Part shown: piece by piece, positions 48,417-57,104 of the stretch
Layout: each line of letters opens with the position of its first letter
Numbering within the stretch: position 1 is the stretch's first letter
From: Actinomycetaceae bacterium
GTDB lineage: Bacteria > Actinomycetota > Actinomycetes > Actinomycetales > Actinomycetaceae
Length of the DNA stretch: 64,000 nucleotides
Direction: 5' to 3'
Assembly: GCA_030532405.1 (NCBI GenBank)
Contig: JAUNLF010000004.1
Coordinates: 126,342 to 190,341 of the forward strand
Notes under the pieces: generated by a model
Seen by the model: only the letters and a program-made list of their open reading frames with translations
Databases searched by the model: none
Told to the model about the DNA's origin: nothing
Position numbers and translations under genes: made by a program

Positions 48417-50987
48417 TTAGACGAGGTCTTTCTTTTGCATGACGCGAAGGGCGATCCAACCGAGGGGGGCTCTCGCGTAGAAGGTGACCAGGCGGTATAC
48501 GAGGGCGGTACTGATCGCGATGCCCGACGGGATGCCAGCTACGGTCAGGCCCGCGGTGAGTGCAGCTTCAACAGGGCCGATGCCGCCGGGGGAGGGCACT
48601 ACGGATCCCAGTGATGTTGACGCGAGGAACGTGATCGCAAGGGTCGTCGGGTCCAGCGTGTAGCCGAACGCGGCGAGGGATGCGCCAAACGCCGCCACGT
48701 ATGACACGGTCATGATCAGGTTGCCTAGGATGCCCATGGCGAGGCGGCCGGGCTGTCCGGCCACCCACACTAGGCGCTGCCAGATCTGGTTCCAGGTGGG
48801 TTCGAAGCGTTTCCAAATCTCACCGCGAATCTTTGGAATGGCCAATACGATTACGATGATGAGGGCGATCGCGCCGAGGGTGTAGATCACCGTGGTGGAG
48901 GGTAGCTCCAAGACTGTGGAGCGTCCGGTGATTAGCACTACGAGTAGCAGGGTGGCCACTGTTGTTACGAACTGGGTGAACTGTACGAGCGCGACTGTTG
49001 CAACGGCCAGAGGGGTGGCGACGCCACGCTTGTTCAGGTAGCGCAGGTTAAGCGCCGCGGGCCCAAGCCCGGCCGGGGCGACTAGCGAAACGACGGACGC
49101 ACCAACTTGAACCATCGTGGTTTCGCGCAGGCTGAGCCTTTCGGGCACGAAGTACGAAAGTGGCATTGCCGCGCCAAAGTACGTGACCAGGCCGAGGGTG
49201 AACGAGGCGAGAATCCACCACGGGTTCGCGTTTCTTACCGCCTCCATGATCGACTCGAAGTTCAGTGTGCCCAGCACCGCCCACAGTGCGACCACGCCGA
49301 TCAGCGCGACAATCAGGGTCTTTAGCGAAAAGCGCGTGACGGGTAGTTCGGGCACGTGTTGCTGGGGGATCTCGCCAACCATGCTTTGGCGAAGCTGTGG
49401 CAAAATGTTGTCTTCGCGGCGCAGCTGCTTGCGCGTCTTGGACGGCAACACAGCCTTTTGCATCACCGGTGTGGCCAGCTGCAGAGTGCGCCTGTCGAAT
49501 ACGCGTAGCGCGGAAGCCAGCGCGCGCTCTTGCCCCACTGCAAGCGCTAGAACGGTGATGAGCTGCGCCAAGTCGATCCGGCGGTTCAGGTTCGAAGTTG
49601 CAACCTGGCCCTCATCCCAGTTCAAAATCCACGCGCGATCCCCCGAATCGAGCGCCAGTGCCGACTCGTCGAGGGCGCGGTGCGAAATCCCGCGCCGGTG
49701 CGCGGCCTTCAGCTCTTTGTAAAACCGGTCCAAAACCTCGTCGGTTAGCCGCTCGCGGGGGACATCGGCCAGCAGCAGAGCTTCTTGCACGGGATGTTGC
49801 ACGGTGAACACGGAGTCGCCGGCCGCTGTTACACCAACAGTTTTAGGGGTCATAACTCCGGCCTCATGGGCGGAAATTTTGACGAGGGCGGCGCGCTCCG
49901 CGGTGGCCTGCAGGGATGGGGCGATCCAACGCCCAAGGTTTTTGAGGCGAATGTTGCTCCACACGTCGTGGGCTAGTGACTTTAGTTCCGTGTCGGGGTC
50001 GAGCACGATCAGGTCGTACTGGTTGCCCGCGGTGTCCCAGCACACGTAGTGGCGGTCAGAATCCGCGGAAGACGTCGGCAAAGTGGAGAACTCGACGTCC
50101 CCGGTGTCCAGGTCGGCGGCGGCTTCGGGGTCTTCCACAAGCGGATAGTACGGTTTTGACCAGGATGCGGACGCCGAGCCCGTTCCTTCCACAACGCACG
50201 TGGTTTCCAGCGGTTCAATGGTCGTATCGAGGTCGACCCGCACGATCTTGGTGGGCACGATGCCAATCAGGAGTAGCCCGTCCACCAGGTCGACGGCCCC
50301 GCCGCGGTTGTCGTCGAACCCGAACAGGTAGCGCGCCAGCGACCCGATCATGCGTCCGATCAGCACGGACACGAGTGCGGACGTTAGCGTCAGTGAGCCG
50401 CGCAACACGTATATAAAGGACAGCCCAATCAAAAACGCCCACGAGTATCGGATCGTCCTCGACTGGCTGGCCTCACCCGCAACCGTGAGGAATGATGCGA
50501 GCACTCCGATTAGCACATCCAACGCGATGAACGTCCCCACGCGCGTGGTAATCGTTAGCGACGACGTCACGCCCTCGGGCATGTAAGGCGCCACTGCGAT
50601 CAGAGCGGTCATTAGCAAACTGGTCACAACGCCCGCGCCAATCGATTCAATAATCTGGCGTAGCCGGCGCCTGGTCGCGAGCATCGCAATGACGGCAAGA
50701 GGGGCGGCGAGGACGAACAGGGACTCAAACAAGGTGAGGGGGAGCAGCAGAATCTGGCGCAGAACTCCGCCGAACGCGGTGCGAACGTCCTCCGTCACGG
50801 CGGTGGTCGTCCCCTGCGCGTATGCGCCAAGTAGGAGGACGAGGGCGACCGCGGTCATCGATAGGAATAGGTCAAACAAATCCTGCGTGCGGTGAATGCG
50901 CTGCGCGACACGGTCGGCAACCAGCACGGGATGTCCCAAACGGGAAGTCAGTGCCGGCTCTGTCGAGGCCGTATCCGCAGCAGTCAT
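48417..50987 (-). CDS. Large membrane protein with LPG-synthase/UPF0104 flippase domain
   Basis: An 856-residue protein in three parts: an N-terminal membrane region of about six helices (to residue 235), a soluble centre (about 250-540), and a C-terminal lysylphosphatidylglycerol synthase TM (UPF0104) domain of about eight helices with APAGLGPAALNLRYL and STSLGSVVPSPGGIGPVEAALTAGL. The centre has RRGISHRALDESALALDSGDRAWILNWDEG, which resembles a degenerate protein-kinase catalytic loop and DFG-like strand. Lipid transport or modification is likely. It is divergent from dedA. Confidence 0.75.
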   Translation of the reverse strand: MTAADTASTEPALTSRLGHPVLVADRVAQRIHRTQDLFDLFLSMTAVALVLLLGAYAQGTTTAVTEDVRTAFGGVLRQILLLPLTLFESLFVLAAPLAVIAMLATRRRLRQIIESIGAGVVTSLLMTALIAVAPYMPEGVTSSLTITTRVGTFIALDVLIGVLASFLTVAGEASQSRTIRYSWAFLIGLSFIYVLRGSLTLTSALVSVLIGRMIGSLARYLFGFDDNRGGAVDLVDGLLLIGIVPTKIVRVDLDTTIEPLETTCVVEGTGSASASWSKPYYPLVEDPEAAADLDTGDVEFSTLPTSSADSDRHYVCWDTAGNQYDLIVLDPDTELKSLAHDVWSNIRLKNLGRWIAPSLQATAERAALVKISAHEAGVMTPKTVGVTAAGDSVFTVQHPVQEALLLADVPRERLTDEVLDRFYKELKAAHRRGISHRALDESALALDSGDRAWILNWDEGQVATSNLNRRIDLAQLITVLALAVGQERALASALRVFDRRTLQLATPVMQKAVLPSKTRKQLRREDNILPQLRQSMVGEIPQQHVPELPVTRFSLKTLIVALIGVVALWAVLGTLNFESIMEAVRNANPWWILASFTLGLVTYFGAAMPLSYFVPERLSLRETTMVQVGASVVSLVAPAGLGPAALNLRYLNKRGVATPLAVATVALVQFTQFVTTVATLLLVVLITGRSTVLELPSTTVIYTLGAIALIIVIVLAIPKIRGEIWKRFEPTWNQIWQRLVWVAGQPGRLAMGILGNLIMTVSYVAAFGASLAAFGYTLDPTTLAITFLASTSLGSVVPSPGGIGPVEAALTAGLTVAGIPSGIAISTALVYRLVTFYARAPLGWIALRVMQKKDLV

Positions 50988-51067
50988 GACTCCAGCTTAC
51001 GCGGTGGACGGGCCTGGGTTTGAGGGGCCCAGCGGGTGAGTCTAGCTACACTTAGCGGTGTTCACTG

Positions 51068-51095
51068 TGGAGTTTTAAGGTAGTGCGATTAGGCT
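51068..51095 (+). promoter_or_regulatory. Candidate promoter of the dedA gene
   Basis: TGGAGT (51068-51073) and TAGGCT (51090-51095) are 16 bases apart. TAGGCT also serves as a likely -10 box at 5926 and 63878. Confidence 0.3.
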
Positions 51096-51127
51096 GGAAT
51101 CCACTATCACTTCAGGAGGAAAGCACT

Positions 51128-51886
51128 GTGAACCTTGCGCTAAGCCTGGCTGACAGTTTTTCAAGTATCGCAACCGTCCCGATGGCTCCGACGGAGTCCG
51201 CCTCGATACTCGAGACGATCATCGGGTGGTTCAAAGACCCGGAGAGCTTGCTACTCGCCCTCGGACCGTGGGTACTAGTCGGCGTCGCGCTGATCGTTTT
51301 CATCGAGTCGGGCGTGCTGTTCCCCGTGCTCCCCGGCGACTCGCTGGTATTCTCCGCGGGACTACTGCACACCCAGTTGGGGCTTAGCCTACCGGTGCTG
51401 GTCATTACGATCACGCTGTGCGCAGTCGCGGGCTCGCAGGTCGGCTACTGGATTGGCCACCGCTGGGGTCGGCGCCTGTTCAAGGACGACGCGAAGTTCC
51501 TAAAGACCGAGTACCTGGTTCAAGCCGAGAACTTCTTTGCCCGCTACGGTGGCCGCTCGCTTGTAATCGGACGTTTCGTGCCGTTCGTGCGCACATTCGT
51601 ACCGATTGCCGCGGGCATCGCGGAATACAAGCATTCGCGCTTCACGCTGTGGAACCTGCTGGGCGCCGTACTTTGGGGAACCGGACTCACACTGCTGGGC
51701 TCCGCCCTCGGCGACGTCGCATTCATCCACGACAACCTCACGGTCATCATCTTGGTGATCATCTTCGTTTCGATAATCCCCATGATCGTCGAGTTTGTGC
51801 TACACAAAGTTCGTGGCCCCAAAGAGTTCGAAGTAGCCGAATCCATCGCGGACGCGGTCACTTCCGAAGATAGTGAAACGAAGTAA
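51128..51886 (+). CDS. DedA-family membrane protein
   Basis: A 252-residue member of the DedA/SNARE-associated family (undecaprenyl-phosphate or phospholipid translocation in characterised members). Seen: FIESGVLFPVLPGDSLVFSAGLL with the conserved Glu and Asp, GYWIGHRWGRRLF, FARYGGRSLVIGRFVPFVRTFVPIAAG with the two functional arginines, and NLLGAVLWGTGLTLLGSALG. GTG 51128 is preceded by AGGAGG at good spacing; an earlier in-frame start is not. It lies 21 bases before a large envelope protein gene. Confidence 0.9.
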   Translation: MNLALSLADSFSSIATVPMAPTESASILETIIGWFKDPESLLLALGPWVLVGVALIVFIESGVLFPVLPGDSLVFSAGLLHTQLGLSLPVLVITITLCAVAGSQVGYWIGHRWGRRLFKDDAKFLKTEYLVQAENFFARYGGRSLVIGRFVPFVRTFVPIAAGIAEYKHSRFTLWNLLGAVLWGTGLTLLGSALGDVAFIHDNLTVIILVIIFVSIIPMIVEFVLHKVRGPKEFEVAESIADAVTSEDSETK

Positions 51887-51907
51887 TCCGTAACAAAGCG
51901 AGCCTGA

Positions 51908-53887
51908 ATGAACTGGATTTTGCAACTGCCGATCCTGGTCGCCATGCTGATCGTCGCGTGGGCACCGGGCTGGGCTTGGCTTCGCGTAGCTAGCCACCGG
52001 TTCGCCGACACTCGCGTAAATACGCTGACCCACATTGCGATCGCGCCGCTCATTACTTTCGCGCTGGTAACTGTGATGTCGGTGGTTTTCACGCCGGCCC
52101 GAGGTATGCGCTGGTCACCTAGCCTGGTTATCACGTCGCTACTTTTCCTTGCGGTTGCAGGGTTTATAGTCGATTTCTTTATTCGACGAGGGCGCCGCGG
52201 GATCCGCTATTCCAGGGCACCCTGGCGTTGGGATTGGACCCTGCTTGGGGTCCTAACCGGCTCCGTAGTTTTGGCGTCCCTGCCGCTGCTTGTATTTGCA
52301 AACCCGGCAAACCCGCTTCAGCAGTGGGATCCGTCGTTCCACAACAACGGGGTGTGGACGATCGTGCACACGGGTAACGCCAATCCGCTGTCCGCGCTCT
52401 CCCCGCTCCTTACAGTTGAGGGCGGCTATTCCGTGTACTACCCGGCCGCGTGGCACGGCTTCACCGCGCTATTCGCGACGCCTGGCACGGTTGTACAGAC
52501 GGTAAACACGTCCTCGCTGGCGGTAATCATTTGGTGGATCGTAGGGATCGCGGGATTTGCGAACTACCTGTGGAATGACCGCGCGCGCACGCTGATCGCC
52601 GCGGTGCTGGGCTCGCTTACGCTGAGCTTCCCCGCCGACTTTGTTTCCATGTACGCCCAGTGGCCGAACGCGACGTCGATGGCGCTGCTACCCGGCCTGC
52701 TGTTGCTCGCGTGGATTGTGGGTAACGCGTGGGTGCGCAGCCTGTTTTCTTCCGGACAGTGGGGCAAGACGGCGCTGTGGACCCTGGTTTTTGTGGTTGC
52801 CGGGGTCGGGGCTGTGGGCGTGCACCCGATTTCGTTCTTTAACGCGCTGGCCGTCGTCGTGGTTCCGCTAAGCGCGGCCGTTTGGCGCTTATTCCAAGGG
52901 GCGCGGCGCAGTGGACGCACGCTTCACCAGGTTTTGTTTGCCCTGTTCTACGCGGGCGTAGTCGGGGTTGTCTCCGTGATCGTGTTGCATCCGCGCATGC
53001 AGGCGACAGCGGCGTTTGAGCGCGGACGATCCTGGCTGGACGCGGTGGTGCGCCCGTTCATGCCGATCCCGCCGTTCCCACTGACGGTGGGGCTAGTCCT
53101 TGCGATCGCCACTTTCGCTGTGTTGCTGGTCTTGGGGCTGCGAAAGGCGTGGAAGACGCCGCGTTCACGGTGGCTGGTTGGCGCCTGGGCGCTGTTTGCG
53201 GTGCTCGTGTTCTTGTCGTACGCGCCGAACTTCGGCCTGCAGTTCTTGACGGGGCCGTGGTATTCAGATCCGCGCAGAATCATGGGCGCCATGCAGGTGA
53301 CCATGGTTTTGGTGTTCACCCTGGGGGTCGTGTGGCTAAAGGGTTGGGCGCGTCAAAAGTGGTCGATGCACTCCGCGCTGCCCGTGCTACTCGTGGTTGC
53401 CCTGTCGGGTGTTGGGGCGGTGGATGCACGCTCCGTTGCCGTGCAGCGCGTGTACGATCCGGAAAACTTAGGGCCGGCCGGCATGGCCAGCCAGGCCGAG
53501 CTAGACCTGTTTAGATCCGCGGGCCAAATACTGCCAGAAGACGCCCTCATAATCGGGGATCCTTCCGCAGGAACGGTTTACTTCCAGGCTCTGGGCGGGC
53601 GACGGGTGGTATTCCCCCAACTGTCGATTGCGGACCGCAACAGCGCGATTAACGAGCTGACGCGTTCGTTCAGCTCGATCCACGACGACCCCGCGGTTTG
53701 CCAACTGGTCAACGAGCTTGGCATCACGCACTTCTACCAGGATGCCGATACGCCGTATTACAAGGTTTTGCGCTCTGAAACCAAGCCTGGATTCTACGGT
53801 GTTGACACGTCCGTTGGATTTAAAGAGGTCGTGAGGGCGGACTCCGGCGTCCTGTACGAAATCACCGCCTGCACTCCCGGCGAGTAG
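51908..53887 (+). CDS. Polytopic membrane protein, DUF6541/GT-C-like
   Basis: A 659-residue protein with about 13 helices followed by a C-terminal soluble domain (from about residue 520). Early loop WDPSFHNNGVWTIVHTGNANPLSALS has the Asp/His arrangement reminiscent of GT-C glycosyltransferases, and GGYSVYYPAAWHGFTALF follows. This actinobacterial family is annotated DUF6541 and is thought to modify cell-wall glycans, but no enzyme activity is established. It is probably co-transcribed with dedA (21-base gap). Confidence 0.75.
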   Translation: MNWILQLPILVAMLIVAWAPGWAWLRVASHRFADTRVNTLTHIAIAPLITFALVTVMSVVFTPARGMRWSPSLVITSLLFLAVAGFIVDFFIRRGRRGIRYSRAPWRWDWTLLGVLTGSVVLASLPLLVFANPANPLQQWDPSFHNNGVWTIVHTGNANPLSALSPLLTVEGGYSVYYPAAWHGFTALFATPGTVVQTVNTSSLAVIIWWIVGIAGFANYLWNDRARTLIAAVLGSLTLSFPADFVSMYAQWPNATSMALLPGLLLLAWIVGNAWVRSLFSSGQWGKTALWTLVFVVAGVGAVGVHPISFFNALAVVVVPLSAAVWRLFQGARRSGRTLHQVLFALFYAGVVGVVSVIVLHPRMQATAAFERGRSWLDAVVRPFMPIPPFPLTVGLVLAIATFAVLLVLGLRKAWKTPRSRWLVGAWALFAVLVFLSYAPNFGLQFLTGPWYSDPRRIMGAMQVTMVLVFTLGVVWLKGWARQKWSMHSALPVLLVVALSGVGAVDARSVAVQRVYDPENLGPAGMASQAELDLFRSAGQILPEDALIIGDPSAGTVYFQALGGRRVVFPQLSIADRNSAINELTRSFSSIHDDPAVCQLVNELGITHFYQDADTPYYKVLRSETKPGFYGVDTSVGFKEVVRADSGVLYEITACTPGE

Positions 53888-53901
53888 CCCGCTTCGGCGG
53901 G
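53888..53901 (+). terminator. UUCG-loop hairpin after the DUF6541 gene
   Basis: CCCGC-TTCG-GCGGG follows the stop codon directly; a second imperfect TTCG hairpin comes next (about 53910-53933). Confidence 0.55.
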
Positions 53902-53945
53902 ATGCGCCCACCCCGCTTCGGCGCGCGGTGGAGTCTTGAGACGCG

Positions 53946-53979
53946 AGTGGCCCCAGCCGGATAACCGACTGGGGCCACT
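53946..53979. terminator. Bidirectional terminator between DUF6541 and copA
   Basis: A 10-bp perfect stem (53946-53955 with 53970-53979) has extra inner pairs and an ATAA loop. It separates convergent transcription units. Confidence 0.8.
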
Positions 53980-53990
53980 TGGCTGTCTCG

Positions 53991-56393
53991 TTACTTCTCT
54001 GCGTTTCGAAGGCGAAGCGAGTTGGTGACTACCAGGATCGAGGACATTGCCATGGCGGCGCCCGCGATCATGGGGTTTAGCAGGCCTGCGATTGCCAGCG
54101 GAATGGCGGCAACGTTGTAGGCGAATGCCCAGAACAGGTTCTGCTTGATAACTCGCAGGGTTTTGCGCGAGATCCGAATGGCTTGCGCGGCGCTTCGAAG
54201 GTCTGAGCCAACCAGGGTGATGTCGGCGGCTTCGATGGCAACTTCAGTTCCAGAACCCATTGCCATACCCAGGCCCTGCGTGCCCGCTTGCGCGAGTGCG
54301 GCCGCGTCGTTCACGCCGTCACCGACCATCGCGACGACTCGTCCTCGTTCTTGAAGATCCGCAACGACGCTGCGTTTTTGGTCGGGAAGGACGTCCGCGT
54401 AAACCTTGTCGATACCAACTTGGGTGGCGACGTGCGCGGCGGCGCGTTCGTTGTCACCGGTCAGCAAGATAGGCTCGATCTCGAGGTCGCGAAGCTGCGC
54501 GATCGCGTCCGCGGAGGTCTCCTTGACCTCGTCGGAAACCGCGATGACCGCGGCGGCCGGCAGGCCCTCCACCTTCGGGTTGCGCCACTGCTCCAGCGTT
54601 AGCTGAACCGGCGCGTCCACGCGTTTACTCTGCACCTGCTGGCGGCCCTGCAAGGTAGCTGTGTAGCCGGCCTTCTCGATGGTTTCGATGAGTTGCTCAT
54701 TCGAAATCGAGTCGTCCTCCAAGGTGATGTGGGCGGCCTCGGTCGCCAGGTTCACCTGCGCGGTGACGCCGGGAAGCTTGCGCAGTTTACGCTCGACGCG
54801 GTTCACGCACGACGCGCACGTCATGCCGCCAACCATTACGTCAACCGTCCACTTGCCGTCCTCGGCCTCCAAGATTTCAACTTCGGGCTGTGCGCTGGCA
54901 GCTGCATCCGTAGCCGAATCGTCCTCGGGAATCTGAATATCAGACAGCGCAGCGCGCGCCACCACCGACACGGTCGCCCCGCGCGTCAAACTGTCGTCAA
55001 TCTGGGCCTGCACGGAGTCCAGCGAGAACCCAATCTGCGAAATCCACGCGGGACTTCCCACAAACACGCGATTTTCGCCAACCGTCGCGGAAACGCCTGA
55101 TCCCGCGTGGTTTACAAAGTCAGTTCCTTCGATTTTCGAGGGCGTGCTGGGCGCGAACGCCTCCACAATGGCTTCGGCCACCGGGTGGGAGGATCCGGCC
55201 TCCACGACCGCGGCATCGCGAAGCGCGTCCTCGTCGCCAAAGGAATCAACGACGTGCATTTGCGCCTTCGTGACCGTACCCGTCTTGTCAAGCACGATCG
55301 TGTCGATGCGGCGGGTGGATTCGAGGATCTCCGGGCCCTTAATCACGATGCCGAGCTGCGCGGCGCGGCCAGAACCAACCAGCAAAGCAGTAGGCGTGGC
55401 CAAACCGAGCGCACACGGACACGCAATAACCAGCACGGCAACGGCCGCGGTGAACGCGGGCTGGACGCCCGGCCCCCAGATCAGCCAGCCGATCAGTGTC
55501 AGTGCCGCAACCGCGATAACCGCGGGCACAAACACCGCGGAAATCTGGTCCGCGAGGCGCTGCACCGGAGCCTTTCCAGCCTGAGCTTGCGTGACCATCT
55601 TGCCGATGCGAGCCAGCGTGGTGTCTTCACCAACGCGAGTAACCCGAACAGTCAACTGGCCATCGGTATTAATAGTCGCACCGGTAACCTCATCGCCGGG
55701 GCCAACATGGACGGGCACCGACTCGCCGGTCAGCAAAGACGTATCCAACGCCGCATGCCCAGACTCAACAACAGCATCAACCGGGATCTTCTCACCCGGC
55801 TTCACGACGACACGGTCATCGACCTGCAAAGCATCAACAGCGACGACCTCAATACCACCTTCAGGTTTGACACGATTCGCAGACTTCGCGCCAAGCTCCA
55901 ACAGCGAACGCAAAGCATCGCCAGCCCGGTAACGAGTACGCGCCTCCGCGTAACGCCCCGCCAACAAGAACGTGGTAACCATCGTGGCCGCTTCGAAATA
56001 AATCTCAGCATGCTCCGTTGACGCGTGCTTAGGCATAAACGACATGTTCATCGTCATGCCAATCTCGCCCGCACCTCCAAAGAACAACGCCCACAGCGAC
56101 CACAGGGTCGAGGCAATAACACCCATCGAAACCAGGGTGTCCATCGTGGACGAACCGTGACGAGCCGCCCTAAACGCAGCCACGTGGAACGGCCACGCCG
56201 CCCACACAACCACCGGCATCGCGAGCGCGGCAACCACCCACTGCCAGCCCGCAAACTGCAGTGGCGCAATCATGGACAACACCATGACCGGCACCGCGAA
56301 AATCACGGCAACAATAAGACGTTTCTTAAGCTCCTCCGCGCGCTCGCGGGTAGCTTCTCCGACTTGAGGTACTTTTGATTCCTTGACAGCCAT
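53991..56393 (-). CDS. copA: Copper-type P1B ATPase with internal HMA domain
   Basis: An 800-residue heavy-metal exporter. There is no N-terminal metal-binding domain. Motifs in order: TGES 222-225, transmembrane CPC 325-327 (Cu(I) class), DKTGT 369-373, HP 403-404, GSGVSATVG about 431-439, then a complete HMA domain with MTCASC at 524-529 (about 515-585), then TGDN 645-648 and GDGVND 691-696. The HMA is thus inserted in the nucleotide-binding domain between TRGATVSVVA and AAAVIAVSDEVK. Its ATG overlaps the copZ stop by one base. Part of csoR-copZ-copA. Confidence 0.92.
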   Translation of the reverse strand: MAVKESKVPQVGEATRERAEELKKRLIVAVIFAVPVMVLSMIAPLQFAGWQWVVAALAMPVVVWAAWPFHVAAFRAARHGSSTMDTLVSMGVIASTLWSLWALFFGGAGEIGMTMNMSFMPKHASTEHAEIYFEAATMVTTFLLAGRYAEARTRYRAGDALRSLLELGAKSANRVKPEGGIEVVAVDALQVDDRVVVKPGEKIPVDAVVESGHAALDTSLLTGESVPVHVGPGDEVTGATINTDGQLTVRVTRVGEDTTLARIGKMVTQAQAGKAPVQRLADQISAVFVPAVIAVAALTLIGWLIWGPGVQPAFTAAVAVLVIACPCALGLATPTALLVGSGRAAQLGIVIKGPEILESTRRIDTIVLDKTGTVTKAQMHVVDSFGDEDALRDAAVVEAGSSHPVAEAIVEAFAPSTPSKIEGTDFVNHAGSGVSATVGENRVFVGSPAWISQIGFSLDSVQAQIDDSLTRGATVSVVARAALSDIQIPEDDSATDAAASAQPEVEILEAEDGKWTVDVMVGGMTCASCVNRVERKLRKLPGVTAQVNLATEAAHITLEDDSISNEQLIETIEKAGYTATLQGRQQVQSKRVDAPVQLTLEQWRNPKVEGLPAAAVIAVSDEVKETSADAIAQLRDLEIEPILLTGDNERAAAHVATQVGIDKVYADVLPDQKRSVVADLQERGRVVAMVGDGVNDAAALAQAGTQGLGMAMGSGTEVAIEAADITLVGSDLRSAAQAIRISRKTLRVIKQNLFWAFAYNVAAIPLAIAGLLNPMIAGAAMAMSSILVVTNSLRLRNAEK

Positions 56394-56623
56394 TACCTGC
56401 TTACGCTTACCAGTTCGAAACCGGCCTCTGCGATAGCGTCGCCCAGGGCGTCGTCGGTCACGTCAGCGGAGGTTGTGACGGTGACGCGGGAAGGCTCCTG
56501 GTCGCCACTTGCAAGTTCAACCGCAACGGATTCAACACCGTTGATCTCGGACAGCTCTTCTTCAACCGACATGACGCAGTGACCGCAGGTCATGCCTTTA
56601 ACTTCAAGATTAATCGTGGACAT
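56393..56623 (-). CDS. copZ: Copper chaperone
   Basis: A 76-residue free HMA domain with the metal-binding MTCGHC at 11-16 and the standard beta-alpha-beta-beta-alpha-beta length. It delivers Cu(I) to CopA. It sits 68 bases after csoR and is coupled to copA through a TAATG overlap. In this system it may compensate for the missing N-terminal HMA of CopA. Confidence 0.93.
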   Translation of the reverse strand: MSTINLEVKGMTCGHCVMSVEEELSEINGVESVAVELASGDQEPSRVTVTTSADVTDDALGDAIAEAGFELVSVSR

Positions 56624-56691
56624 TTGTGTTCCTTCCTAGATTGCGACTGCACGGTCAAACCCGGACGGGGGCAAAGCCGCCCTCGGGGAAA

Positions 56692-56976
56692 TTAGGATTT
56701 GACCAGCCGGGCAATGGTGGCGGTGACTTCGGCGACTTTTTCGCCTCCGGCCTCGTCGGACTGTTTGGCCGCGTCGATGACGCAGTGGCCGATGTGGTCT
56801 TCGGCAAGGCCGATCGCGACCGAGTTCAGCGCGGACCTGACGGCACTAATTTGGGTGAGCACGTCAATGCAATATGTGTCATCCTCAATTAGGCGTTGCA
56901 GTCCGCGAACCTGGCCTTCGATGCGGCGCAGGCGCACAAGGTAATCCTCTTTTCGGGGTGTGTAGCCGTGTGCCAA
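56692..56976 (-). CDS. csoR: CsoR-type copper-sensing repressor
   Basis: A 94-residue all-helical repressor. Copper ligands Cys36 (TYCIDVL), His61 and Cys65 (HIGHC) give the C-H-C set of true CsoR proteins. Helix start RRIEGQVRGLQRLIEDD is typical. TTG start after GAGGAGG. The upstream promoter has the CsoR-type GC-palindrome in its spacer, so the operon should be released when Cu(I) binds. First gene of csoR-copZ-copA. Confidence 0.93.
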   Translation of the reverse strand: MAHGYTPRKEDYLVRLRRIEGQVRGLQRLIEDDTYCIDVLTQISAVRSALNSVAIGLAEDHIGHCVIDAAKQSDEAGGEKVAEVTATIARLVKS

Positions 56977-57018
56977 TGTGCCTCCTCACCGATAATGGGG
57001 CTTTCCGCCACGGCCCTC

Positions 57019-57047
57019 AATATACCCCCCGGGGGTGTGTCTGTCGA
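57019..57047 (-). promoter_or_regulatory. csoR promoter with CsoR operator in the spacer
   Basis: On the minus strand TCGACA (57042-57047) and TATATT (57019-57024) are 17 bases apart. The spacer and -10 box contain the palindrome ACCCCCGGGGGGT (roughly 57020-57038), similar to known CsoR sites. A divergent -10 (TACACT, 57067-57072) with -35 TCGAGA at 57044-57049 may serve the gene at 57105. Confidence 0.75.
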
Positions 57048-57104
57048 GAGATAAACAACGCTGGACTACACTGAGAATGCCCTCGAAAACAGTTGGGAGG
57101 CCCC

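Noticed and set aside
55107-56021. 304-codon frame opposite copA
   Set aside because: Arg/Asn-rich shadow of a conserved ATPase.
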